Assembly (NCBI GenBank): GCA_946534745.1
Contig: CAMNDA010000223.1
Coordinates: 1-6,114, forward strand
Reading direction: 5' to 3'
Source: an uncultured Verrucomicrobiota bacterium
GTDB lineage: Bacteria; Verrucomicrobiota; Kiritimatiellia; RFP12; UBA3636
Length of the DNA stretch: 6,114 nucleotides
Under the pieces are notes generated by a model. That model was not told the DNA's origin. It worked only from the letters and a program-made list of their open reading frames with translations, and did no database searches. Below, piece by piece: positions 1 to 5,285 of this stretch (its first letter is position 1; every line of letters starts with the position of its first letter). Position numbers and translations under genes: made by a program.

Positions 1-667
1 GGAGCCGCTCCAGCCGCGAGAGGCAGAGGTAGTTGCCGCGCCCCTTCACGAGCGCGAAGCGGACGGGCGAGCGCAGCAGCTTCGCGACGAGCGGCAGGTC
101 CTTGCGGAAGATCTGGTCCTGGAGGTTCTTCGTGTTCGTGCTCACGATGACCGGGAGGTCGTTCGCGAGCGACCAGAGCGCCGCCGGGACGAGGTAGGCC
201 ATCGTCTTGCCGACGCCCGTGCCGGCCTCCACGACGAGATGGCGCGCGGCGGAGAACGCGGCGGCGACCTCGCCCGCCATCCGCACCTGCTCCGGGCGGC
301 TCTCGTAGCCGGGCATCGCGCTCTCGAAGAGCCCGCCCGCCTCGAACCAGCGCCGGACCGTGGCGGGGTCCAGCTGCGCGTAGGCCGCGGGGTTCGGCGG
401 ATCGCGCCTGCGCGTCTCGCGCGGAAACGGCGGAATCGACGCGAAGAGCGCGCCCGGGCCGCCCTCCGGCGCGGCCGAGAGGACGAACCCCGCGCGCGAG
501 GCGAGCCGGGCGCCGAGCGCGCGGTCGCGCTCCTCCTCCGCGCCGCAGAGGATTTCCGCGCAGACGCGCAGCGCCTCCTCCGGAAGCCCGTCGAAGAGCG
601 TCCCGTCCGCCCCCGCGCCGCCCGGCGCGGAGACGGTCGCGGGAAGTCTTTCGAGAGGCGCATCCAT
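1..667 (-). CDS. dinG: DinG/YoaA-type (XPD-like) superfamily 2 ATP-dependent DNA helicase, N-terminal part, cut by window edge
   Basis: The reading frame opens at ATG 667 and stays open to the window edge (222 codons), so only the N-terminal part is present. A variable leader of about 115 residues comes first, with no visible exonuclease domain. A Q-motif-like YESRPEQ (121-127) follows, then Walker A AGTGVGKT (148-155), a motif Ia-like stretch (about 174-186, with VSTNTKNLQDQ) and KGRGNYLC (208-215). In DinG/XPD helicases the Cys of this last motif is the first of four iron-sulfur cluster ligands, so an FeS helicase is expected; the other three Cys and the DEAH box lie outside. Family members are 5'-3' helicases that resolve R-loops, G-quadruplexes and forks during repair. 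The 667 start is in frame with the motifs, whereas the nearby ATG at 663 is not. The next in-frame Met is residue 117. A TAGACT -10 ends 8 nt before the ATG, so the message is probably leaderless. The dinG symbol is by family resemblance; YoaA is equally possible. Confidence 0.88.
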   Translation of the reverse strand, partial: MDAPLERLPATVSAPGGAGADGTLFDGLPEEALRVCAEILCGAEEERDRALGARLASRAGFVLSAAPEGGPGALFASIPPFPRETRRRDPPNPAAYAQLDPATVRRWFEAGGLFESAMPGYESRPEQVRMAGEVAAAFSAARHLVVEAGTGVGKTMAYLVPAALWSLANDLPVIVSTNTKNLQDQIFRKDLPLVAKLLRSPVRFALVKGRGNYLCLSRLERL

Positions 668-675
668 CGCCGTCG

Positions 676-687
676 AGTCTACCACAC
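676..687 (-). promoter_or_regulatory. Extended -10 promoter of the dinG-like gene
   Basis: The minus strand reads GTGTGGTAGACT here: a TAGACT -10 hexamer (681-676) preceded by TGG, the extended -10 arrangement. The same 12-mer occurs before queF and dedA. No convincing -35 is seen 17-19 bp upstream, where the sequence enters the end of the transporter gene. The hexamer ends 8 nt before ATG 667, so transcription would begin at or within a base or two of the start codon. The helicase can therefore be transcribed apart from the transporter, whose stop is only 34 bp away. Confidence 0.6.
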
Positions 688-701
688 CTCGGACCGGACG
701 G

Positions 702-1367
702 CTACACCGCGCGGCGGGTGAGCAGGTAGAAGGGGATCGTGTCGAGCGCGGCGAGCGCGAACTTCACGAGATACTGTCCGAGCATGAGAGAGAGGAGGGC
801 CGGGCGCATGGCCGGGTCGAAGAGCCAGCCGAGGCCGCAGCCGAACGCGAGGCCGACGAACACGACGGTGTCCAGCAGCTGCGACGACATCGTCGAGGCG
901 TTGTTCCAGATCCAGCGGCGGCCGCGGCCGTCCGGATGCCGCGCGAGGACGCGGTCTCGGATGCGGTGGAAGACGAACACGTCCCAGCTCTGGCTCAGCG
1001 CGTAGGCGGCGAGGCTCGCGCCGGCGAAGGCCCAGTTCTGGCCGAGGAGCGTCCGGTAGGCGTCCTGGACCGCGGGGTTCGCGGCCGGGAGCGCCTGCGT
1101 GAACAGCAGCAGCGCCGCCGCGAGGACCTGCGCGGCGAATCCCCAGCGCACGATCGCGCGCGCCTCGCGCCGGCCCCACACCTCGCCCACGACGTCCGTG
1201 ACGAGGAACGTGATCGCGTAGCAGAACACCGCGCCGGGGAACGCGAGCGTGCCGCCCGGGAAGGGGATGCCCGTCGCGACGACCTTCGCCGCGACGACGT
1301 TCGACAGGACCAGCGCGACGGCGAACAGCATGCCGAGCGCGAGCAGGTTTTCGGGGGATTTCTTCAT
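702..1367 (-). CDS. yhhQ: Queuosine precursor transporter, YhhQ / VUT family (PF02592)
   Basis: This 221-residue polytopic inner-membrane protein belongs to the YhhQ family, which imports preQ0 and/or preQ1 for queuosine tRNA modification. Family landmarks include SNVVAAKVV (22-30), ITFLVTDVVGEVWGRREAR (52-70), SQSWDVFVFHRIRDR (125-139) and WIWNNASTMSSQLLDTVVF (152-170). About six hydrophobic segments can be seen (near 8-30, 42-60, 72-92, 112-132, 162-182, 190-216). Length is normal for the family. The ATG at 1367 (MKKSPEN) was chosen over an upstream in-frame TTG at 1400, because translation from the TTG would run through the conserved RNA element and adds non-family residues. The start has no Shine-Dalgarno sequence; it is preceded by the A-rich tail of the putative preQ1 riboswitch. 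Its location 61 bp after queF supports a queuosine role. Whether it carries preQ0, preQ1 or both cannot be read from sequence. Confidence 0.9.
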   Translation of the reverse strand: MKKSPENLLALGMLFAVALVLSNVVAAKVVATGIPFPGGTLAFPGAVFCYAITFLVTDVVGEVWGRREARAIVRWGFAAQVLAAALLLFTQALPAANPAVQDAYRTLLGQNWAFAGASLAAYALSQSWDVFVFHRIRDRVLARHPDGRGRRWIWNNASTMSSQLLDTVVFVGLAFGCGLGWLFDPAMRPALLSLMLGQYLVKFALAALDTIPFYLLTRRAV

Positions 1368-1369
1368 TT

Positions 1370-1404
1370 CGTAGTTTTTTAAGGTTGGATGTTGCGACAA
1401 CCCC
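1370..1404 (-). ncRNA. Candidate class I preQ1 riboswitch upstream of the queuosine-precursor transporter
   Basis: On the minus strand, GGTTG (1402-1398) pairs perfectly with CAACC (1387-1383) around a 10-nt loop TCGCAACATC (1397-1388). A TT and the tail AAAAAACTACG (1380-1370) follow, and the ATG is at 1367. Hairpin plus AAAAAACTA is the hallmark of preQ1-I aptamers, whose A-rich tail docks into the stem. From memory, the stem/loop/tail spacing resembles the Thermoanaerobacter preQ1-I RNA, including loop start UCGCA and a C just before the 3' strand (1388), the position that pairs with preQ1. Two G-U pairs (1403-1404 with 1382-1381) could lengthen the stem. Weak point: the pseudoknot helix between loop and CTACG tail is short and imperfect (C1396-G1370 and G1395-C1371 are possible). 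The position between queF and a preQ transporter strongly supports the call. It should act on translation of the transporter only. Confidence 0.62.
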
Positions 1405-1419
1405 CGCGCACGGCGCGGG
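1403..1419 (-). other. GC hairpin in the queF-transporter spacer
   Basis: The minus strand reads CCCGCGC (1419-1413), a CGT loop and GCGCGGG (1409-1403): a perfect 7-bp stem with a 3-nt loop, 10 nt after the queF stop codon. It directly abuts the 5' strand of the candidate riboswitch stem. No U-tract follows, so it is not a standard intrinsic terminator. It may protect the queF 3' end or stack on the aptamer. In such GC-rich DNA a chance hairpin is also possible. Confidence 0.4.
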
Positions 1420-1428
1420 ACGGGCGGG

Positions 1429-1929
1429 CTAGACGTCCGCGATCTCGACGTCCTCGTCGAGCAGGCGCTCCTTCGCGAAGTCCGCCCAGCCGCCCTTCGC
1501 GGCGCCCCAGGCGACGAACGGGTGGATGGCGATGCCGCCGCGCGGGCGGAACCGGCCGCGGACCTCGATGTACTTCGGCGAGAGAAGGGCGCGCAGGTCC
1601 TTCAGGACGACGGCGCAGACGTCCTCGTGGAAGTCGCCGTGGTTGCGGAAGGAGAAGAGGTAGAGCTTGAGAGACTTGCTCTCGACGAGCTTCGCGGCGG
1701 GGACGTAGCGGACGACGAGCTCGCCGAAGTCGGGCTGCCCGGTGATCGGGCAGAGCGTGGTGAACTCCGGGCAGCGCAGCGTCACCATCGAGTCGAGCTC
1801 CGGATGGCGGTTGGAGAAGCACTCGAGGATCGACGGGTCGTAGTCCCTCGGGGCGGTCCGGCGCGCGCCGCCGAGCAGCGTGAGCCCCTCGCGTGTGCGC
1901 GGAAGCGCCTTCTTCGTTTTCGTTTGCAT
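1429..1929 (-). CDS. queF: NADPH-dependent 7-cyano-7-deazaguanine (preQ0) reductase, short unimodular type
   Basis: QueF reduces the nitrile of preQ0 to the aminomethyl of preQ1 with two NADPH, a cytosolic step before tRNA-guanine transglycosylase inserts preQ1. The 166-residue product matches the B. subtilis-type short enzyme. CPEFTTLCPITGQPDFGE (53-70) contains the catalytic Cys60 and the proton-relay Asp67, seven residues apart as in the family. The QueF motif ESKSLKLY (83-90) binds NADPH. FRNHGDFHE (94-102) provides His101 and Glu102 for substrate binding. The ATG at 1929 is preferred: the frame is open further upstream through the ABC-F gene, but that upstream part is a shadow reading. 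A promoter -10 ends 8 nt before this ATG and there is no Shine-Dalgarno, consistent with a leaderless transcript. The next gene, 61 bp downstream, is the queuosine-precursor transporter, so imported preQ0 could be reduced by this enzyme. Confidence 0.95.
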   Translation of the reverse strand: MQTKTKKALPRTREGLTLLGGARRTAPRDYDPSILECFSNRHPELDSMVTLRCPEFTTLCPITGQPDFGELVVRYVPAAKLVESKSLKLYLFSFRNHGDFHEDVCAVVLKDLRALLSPKYIEVRGRFRPRGGIAIHPFVAWGAAKGGWADFAKERLLDEDVEIADV

Positions 1930-1937
1930 GGGCGCTG

Positions 1938-1967
1938 AGTCTACCACACGCCTCCGCCGCCGGGCAA
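1938..1967 (-). promoter_or_regulatory. queF promoter (-35 TTGCCC, 18 bp, -10 TAGACT with extended TGG)
   Basis: On the minus strand TTGCCC (1967-1962) is followed by an 18-bp spacer ending in GTGTGG and then TAGACT (1943-1938). It sits in the 56-bp gap after the ABC-F stop codon, and the -10 ends 8 nt before the queF ATG, exactly as before the dinG-like gene. It would drive queF and the transporter as a two-gene unit, beginning at or next to the queF start codon. Confidence 0.7.
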
Positions 1968-1985
1968 CCGCGTGGCGCGGGCGCG

Positions 1986-3518
1986 CTAGGGGAATTCGTG
2001 GCGGACGGTCAGGACGACGCGGCCGGGGACCGGTTCGGAGAGGGCCCACCGCTTGCGCGCGAGGCGCGCGAGAAAGCGCTCGTCGTGGCTCACGAGCAGC
2101 ATCGCGCAGGGGGCGTCCGCCAGGGCGTCCTCCAGGCAGAGGATCCCCGGCAGGTCGAGGTGGTTGGTGGGTTCGTCCATCACGATGAGGTGCGGGCCGC
2201 GCGCGATGCCCAGCGCGAGCAGCAGCTTGCGCACCTCGCCCGGCGAGGGCTGCGCGGACTCGAGCAGGCGCCCGGGGCGCGACCCGAGGCGCGAGAAGCG
2301 CGTCATCACGTCGCCGAGCCGGTCGTCCGGGAGCTTCTTCGCCTCGGCGAGGACGCGGGCGGACTCCTCCGCGGAGATCTCCTGCGGGACGAGGACGAGG
2401 TGCTCGGCCGGGACGTTGAAGCGCGGCGCGAGCGCGCGCAGGAGCGTCGACTTGCCGAGGCCGTTCGGGCCGGTGAGCGCGATGCGGTCGGTCGGGAGGA
2501 TCTCGAGGTCCGGGTAGGACAGCGTGCGCCCCGGGCCGAGCGGCAGCTCGCCCGCGGTGGCGCGCAGGACGAAGTTGCGGCGCGAGACGTCGGCGTCCTC
2601 GAGCCAGAACCCGGTGGCGAACTCCTTGCGGACGTGGAACGCGGCGCGCGAGGCCTGCGCCTTGGCCGCCCGCTTCGCGAGCGCGGCGGACTGCCTGCCG
2701 GCCCACGCGTCCTTGCCCGTGAGCTTGGCGAGGTTGCGCTCGGCCTTGCCGTCGTGGTCCCACTTGTTGTGCTTCGCGTCCTTCGTCTTCGCCTTGGTCT
2801 TCGCGGCCATGCGCTCGCCCTCCTCGCGGCGCTCCTGCGCGGCGGCGCGGAGGCGTTCGGCGGCGTGCTTCGCGGCGTCGTCCTGCGCGCGGGCGGAGGT
2901 CTGCTCGCGGCGGTCCTGCTCCATGCCCTGCGTGACGCCGCCCGGGCGCAGCGTCGCGTCCGGCGGGACGAGGAAGAGGCACTGCGCGCAGAGGTCGTCC
3001 AGCAGCTCGCGGTCGTGGCTCACCAGGAGGCCCGTGCCGCGGTAGCGGCGCAGCGCGGCGAGGAGGACGGCGCGCGCGGCGGCGTCGAGGTGGTTCGTGG
3101 GTTCGTCGAGGGCGAGCAGCCCGGGCGCGCGCCAGAGGGCGATCGCGATCTGGAGGCGCTTGCGCTCGCCGTGCGAGAGCGTGGGCCAGCGCTCCTCCCA
3201 GTCGTCCTCGACGCCGAGGTCGACGCGGGCCTGCCACGCCTCGGCGTCGGACGAGGCGAAGAACTCGGCCATCCCCTCCGGCGGGTCGTCCGTGCGCTGC
3301 ACGACGTAGAGCGCGGAGGCGGGGCGGGCGATCGTCCCGTCCGTGGGTTCGAGCTCGCCGGAGGCGAGGCGCAGCAGCGTCGTCTTGCCGCAGCCGTTCG
3401 CGCCGACGATGCCCGTCCATCCGCTTCCGAGATGGACGGAGAGCCCGCGCAGCAGCGGCGCGGCCATCCCGGGGAAGGCGAACGACACCTTGTCGAAAGA
3501 GAGCGTATCGGATGGCAT
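1986..3518 (-). CDS. ABC-F family ATP-binding protein (two ATPase cassettes, no membrane domain)
   Basis: This 510-residue soluble protein has the ABC-F layout. Cassette 1 has Walker A GANGCGKT (39-46), signature LSHGE (114-118), Walker B LLALDEPTNHLD (134-145) and switch His168. A charged Lys/Arg/Ala-rich linker (about 200-310) follows. Cassette 2 has Walker A GPNGLGKS (350-357), Walker B LIVMDEPTNHLD (444-455) and switch His478. Two DEPTNHLD motifs are typical. ABC-F proteins bind the ribosomal E site, with the linker reaching the peptidyl-transferase centre; they act as translation factors or in antibiotic ribosome protection, and the subfamily cannot be fixed here. The second signature reads PSPGE (424-428) rather than LSxGE, a noticeable departure. 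The protein starts at ATG 3518 with AGGA (3530-3527) 8 nt upstream, overlapping the folD stop 10 bp away, so it is probably co-transcribed with folD. No transmembrane segment is present, which argues against a transporter role. Confidence 0.92.
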   Translation of the reverse strand: MPSDTLSFDKVSFAFPGMAAPLLRGLSVHLGSGWTGIVGANGCGKTTLLRLASGELEPTDGTIARPASALYVVQRTDDPPEGMAEFFASSDAEAWQARVDLGVEDDWEERWPTLSHGERKRLQIAIALWRAPGLLALDEPTNHLDAAARAVLLAALRRYRGTGLLVSHDRELLDDLCAQCLFLVPPDATLRPGGVTQGMEQDRREQTSARAQDDAAKHAAERLRAAAQERREEGERMAAKTKAKTKDAKHNKWDHDGKAERNLAKLTGKDAWAGRQSAALAKRAAKAQASRAAFHVRKEFATGFWLEDADVSRRNFVLRATAGELPLGPGRTLSYPDLEILPTDRIALTGPNGLGKSTLLRALAPRFNVPAEHLVLVPQEISAEESARVLAEAKKLPDDRLGDVMTRFSRLGSRPGRLLESAQPSPGEVRKLLLALGIARGPHLIVMDEPTNHLDLPGILCLEDALADAPCAMLLVSHDERFLARLARKRWALSEPVPGRVVLTVRHEFP

Positions 3519-3526
3519 GGACGCGA

Positions 3527-3530
3527 TCCT
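3527..3530 (-). promoter_or_regulatory. Ribosome binding site of the ABC-F gene, overlapping the folD stop
   Basis: The minus strand reads TAGGA, in which the TAG is the folD stop codon and AGGA is a Shine-Dalgarno core 8 nt before the ATG at 3518. A terminating folD ribosome would therefore stand on this site, suggesting translational coupling of the two genes. Confidence 0.6.
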
Positions 3531-4404
3531 ACGCGCGGGCGCGGGCGGCCTTGAGCGTGTTCGCGAGGAGCATCGTGATGGTCATCGGGCCGACGCCGCC
3601 GGGGACGGGGGTGACGATGGAGGCGACGGGGTCGACGGCCTCGTGGTCGACGTCGCCGACGAGGCGGTAGCCGCGGGGCTTCGTCGCGTCGGGGACGCGG
3701 TTCACGCCGACGTCGACCACGACCGCGCCGGGCTTCACCATGCCGGCGCCGACGGTCCCCGGGCGGCCCGCGGCGACGACGAGGATGTCCGCCTCGCGCG
3801 TGAAGGCGCCGAGGTCGGGCGTGGCGGTGTGGCAGAGCGTCACGGTCGCGTTGCCTCCGCGGCCCTTGCGCGAGAGCAGCGCGGCGAGGGGCTTGCCGAC
3901 GATGTTGCTGCGGCCGACGATGACGGCGTGCTTGCCGGCCGGGTCGACGCCGCTGCGCAGCAGCAGCTCGACGATGCCCGCGGGCGTGCAGGGGACGAAC
4001 GTGTCGAGCCCGACGAGGAGGCGGCCGAGCGAGACGGGGTGGAAGCCGTCGACGTCCTTCTCCGGCGCGATGGCGCGGATGACGGCCTGCTCGTCGAGGC
4101 CCTTCGGGAGCGGGAGCTGGACGAGGATGCCGTCGACCTCCGGGTCGGCGTCGAGGCGCGCGACCTCGCCCAGGAGCGTCTCCTGCGGGACGTCCGCGGG
4201 GAGGCGGACGGGGAACGAGCGGATGCCGGCCTCGGCGCAGGCGCGCTCCTTGGCGGTCACGTAGGAGACGGAGGCGGGGTTCTCGCCGGCGAGGACGACG
4301 GCGAGCCCGGGCGCGCGGCCCGTCCGCTCCCTGAACGCCGCGGCGCCGGCCGCGATCTCCGCGCGGATCTCCGCCGCGATCTTCTTTCCGTCGATGAGGG
4401 TCAT
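3529..4404 (-). CDS. folD: Bifunctional methylenetetrahydrofolate dehydrogenase / methenyltetrahydrofolate cyclohydrolase
   Basis: FolD interconverts 5,10-methylene-, 5,10-methenyl- and 10-formyl-tetrahydrofolate with NADP, feeding purine and formyl-methionine synthesis in the cytosol. The 291-residue length is typical. The N-terminal catalytic domain has YVTAK (48-52) with the expected Tyr48/Lys52 pair, [10 protein letters not shown] (91-100) and [10 protein letters not shown] (114-123). The Rossmann domain has [12 protein letters not shown] (161-172) for the cofactor, and the closing signature [10 protein letters not shown] is at 266-275. All key residues appear intact. The ATG at 4404 is supported by AAAGG 6 nt upstream and by the conserved N-terminus (IDGKKIA). 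A frame from further upstream exists but is not family-like. It is the first gene of the minus-strand run, with its own promoter in the divergent region shared with dedA; the ABC-F gene follows after 10 bp. Confidence 0.96.
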   Translation of the reverse strand: MTLIDGKKIAAEIRAEIAAGAAAFRERTGRAPGLAVVLAGENPASVSYVTAKERACAEAGIRSFPVRLPADVPQETLLGEVARLDADPEVDGILVQLPLPKGLDEQAVIRAIAPEKDVDGFHPVSLGRLLVGLDTFVPCTPAGIVELLLRSGVDPAGKHAVIVGRSNIVGKPLAALLSRKGRGGNATVTLCHTATPDLGAFTREADILVVAAGRPGTVGAGMVKPGAVVVDVGVNRVPDATKPRGYRLVGDVDHEAVDPVASIVTPVPGGVGPMTITMLLANTLKAARARA

Positions 4405-4410
4405 GGAATG

Positions 4411-4415
4411 CCTTT
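4411..4415 (-). promoter_or_regulatory. folD Shine-Dalgarno sequence
   Basis: The minus strand has AAAGG (4415-4411) 6 nt upstream of the ATG at 4404. It supports that start and shows that this genome uses Shine-Dalgarno initiation where a leader exists. Confidence 0.6.
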
Positions 4416-4417
4416 CT

Positions 4418-4441
4418 CGCGCGCCGGCGCCGTGGCGCGCG
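4418..4441 (-). other. GC inverted repeat in the folD 5' leader
   Basis: CGCGCGCC (4418-4425) and GGCGCGCG (4434-4441) form a perfect 8-bp stem around an 8-nt loop. On the predicted folD transcript (start near 4448) this hairpin fills most of the leader and ends 2 nt before the AAAGG ribosome-binding site. It could influence folD translation or mRNA stability, but low-complexity GC sequence makes such stems common by chance. Confidence 0.35.
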
Positions 4442-4454
4442 GCGGCGGCCCCGG

Positions 4455-4483
4455 AGTCTACCGGAACGCGCCCCCGCGCGCAA
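4455..4483 (-). promoter_or_regulatory. folD promoter (-35 TTGCGC, 17 bp, -10 TAGACT)
   Basis: On the minus strand TTGCGC (4483-4478) is followed by a 17-bp spacer and TAGACT (4460-4455). Unlike the other three promoters it lacks the GTGTGG extension (it has TTCCGG). The predicted start near 4448 gives a leader of about 44 nt with a proper Shine-Dalgarno, so this message is not leaderless. Its -35 lies back to back with that of dedA, 14 bp apart. Confidence 0.6.
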
Positions 4484-4497
4484 GCGCGAAACGCGGC

Positions 4498-4527
4498 TTG
4501 CCGCCGCCGCGGCGCGTGTGGTAGACT
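4498..4527 (+). promoter_or_regulatory. dedA promoter (-35 TTGCCG, 18 bp, -10 TAGACT with extended TGG)
   Basis: TTGCCG (4498-4503) is followed by an 18-bp spacer ending in GTGTGG and TAGACT (4522-4527). The layout matches the queF promoter closely: same -35 first five bases, same spacing, same 12-mer over the -10. The predicted start near 4534 gives a leader of about 35 nt before ATG 4569, with no evident Shine-Dalgarno. An in-frame GTG at 4518 lies within this promoter and so cannot be on the transcript. Confidence 0.65.
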
Positions 4528-4568
4528 TCCGCCGTCGCGACGCGAACCGACGCGCACCCCGCCACGCC

Positions 4569-5285
4569 ATGCTCGAAACCATCGCCTCCCATCTCGAATC
4601 GATCGCCGCGCTGGCCCCGCACTGGGGCTTCGCGCTGATCTTCTTCTTCATGGCGGTCGAGAGCTCGTTCATCCCGTTCCCGAGCGAGGTGGTGATGCTG
4701 CCGGCCGGCTTCCTCGCGTTCCGCGGCGAGCTCACGCTGCATTCGCCGTGGCTGGACGCCGCGCTGGCGCTTTTCTTCGGGACGCTCGGCTCCTTCGCCG
4801 GCGCGTGCGTGAACTACTGGCTGGGCCTCAAGCTCGGGCGGCCGTTCCTCTACCGCTACGGCAGGTGGTTCTTCCTCAAGCCCGCCACGCTGGAGCGCGC
4901 GGAGGAGCTCTTCCGGCGCTACGGCGACGTGACGACGTTCGTCTGCCGCCTCGTCACCGTGATCCGCCAGCTCATCTCGATCCCCGCCGGCTTCGCGCGG
5001 ATGCCGTTCGGGCGCTTCGCGTTCTTCACCGTCCTCGGCGCCGGCATCTGGAACCTCATCCTGCTGGCCGTCGGCGCGTGGCTCGGGCGCGAGACGCAGG
5101 AGATGACCTACCTCGAGCTCGTGACGCGCGGCAAGGCGCTCGTCGCGGACCACTACGGCTGGATCCTCGCCGGGCTCGCGCTCGTCGTCGCCGTCTACGC
5201 CCTCTGCCACCGCCTCGCCGTCGGCGGCCGCGGCCGCGCCGCGGACGCTTCCGCCCATTCCGCACCGCAGGAGACCTCCACATGA
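4569..5285 (+). CDS. DedA-family (SNARE-associated/VTT domain) integral membrane protein
   Basis: DedA proteins are inner-membrane proteins implicated in lipid-carrier (undecaprenyl phosphate or phospholipid) flipping and envelope homeostasis; the substrate here is unknown. The 238-residue product has the family pattern. A membrane segment (about 18-32) is followed by [20 protein letters not shown] (31-50), the first re-entrant loop with its conserved Glu and FPSE. Then come a second segment (62-88), [20 protein letters not shown] (124-143) with Arg127, Arg133 and the ISIPAG turn, GAGIWN (157-162) inside a third segment (150-173), and a last segment (197-215) before a short polar tail. A Pro usually expected after the first Arg (RxxP) appears as Thr130. 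ATG 4569 is chosen because the in-frame GTG 4518 falls inside the promoter. The stop codon overlaps the start of the next gene (ATGA), so the two are very probably co-translated. Confidence 0.93.
   Translation: MLETIASHLESIAALAPHWGFALIFFFMAVESSFIPFPSEVVMLPAGFLAFRGELTLHSPWLDAALALFFGTLGSFAGACVNYWLGLKLGRPFLYRYGRWFFLKPATLERAEELFRRYGDVTTFVCRLVTVIRQLISIPAGFARMPFGRFAFFTVLGAGIWNLILLAVGAWLGRETQEMTYLELVTRGKALVADHYGWILAGLALVVAVYALCHRLAVGGRGRAADASAHSAPQETST
5269..5273 (+). promoter_or_regulatory. Ribosome binding site for the TPR/MshEN-like gene, inside the dedA end
   Basis: AGGAG lies 8 nt before ATG 5282, within the last codons of dedA. Together with the 4-base ATGA overlap it fixes the start and indicates translational coupling to dedA. 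Confidence 0.7.

Noticed and set aside
142..663. 173-codon minus-strand frame starting at ATG 663
   Set aside because: It is out of frame with the helicase motifs (Walker A, KGRGNYLC), and its product is Arg/Ser/Ala-rich shadow sequence.
702..1400. Longer transporter start at TTG 1400 (11 extra residues)
   Set aside because: The extra codons are the riboswitch-like stem, loop and A-rich tail, and they add residues not typical of YhhQ. ATG 1367 begins just before the first membrane segment.
1403..1419. Intrinsic terminator after queF
   Set aside because: The 7-bp GC stem is not followed by a U-tract. The next bases form the candidate aptamer stem, and the A-run further on is A, not U, on the transcript.
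1429..3420. 663-codon minus-strand frame that would fuse an N-terminal extension to QueF
   Set aside because: The part before the QueF Met (1929) is the ABC-F gene read in the wrong frame and is Arg/Pro-rich. QueF homologues are about 165 residues, and a promoter lies just before 1929.
1893..3554. 553-codon open frame on the plus strand opposite the ABC-F gene
   Set aside because: It is antisense to a clear ABC-F gene with all motifs intact. Its translation is Arg/Ala/Gly/Glu-rich low complexity with no recognisable domain, typical of a GC-driven shadow frame.
3020..4735. 571-codon minus-strand frame across folD and the dedA start
   Set aside because: It overlaps folD, ABC-F and dedA in non-coding frames and is Arg/Pro-rich, with no domain.
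4518..5285. Longer DedA start at GTG 4518
   Set aside because: The GTG overlaps the -10 promoter element, so it would not be transcribed. The added residues are Arg-rich and not family-like.
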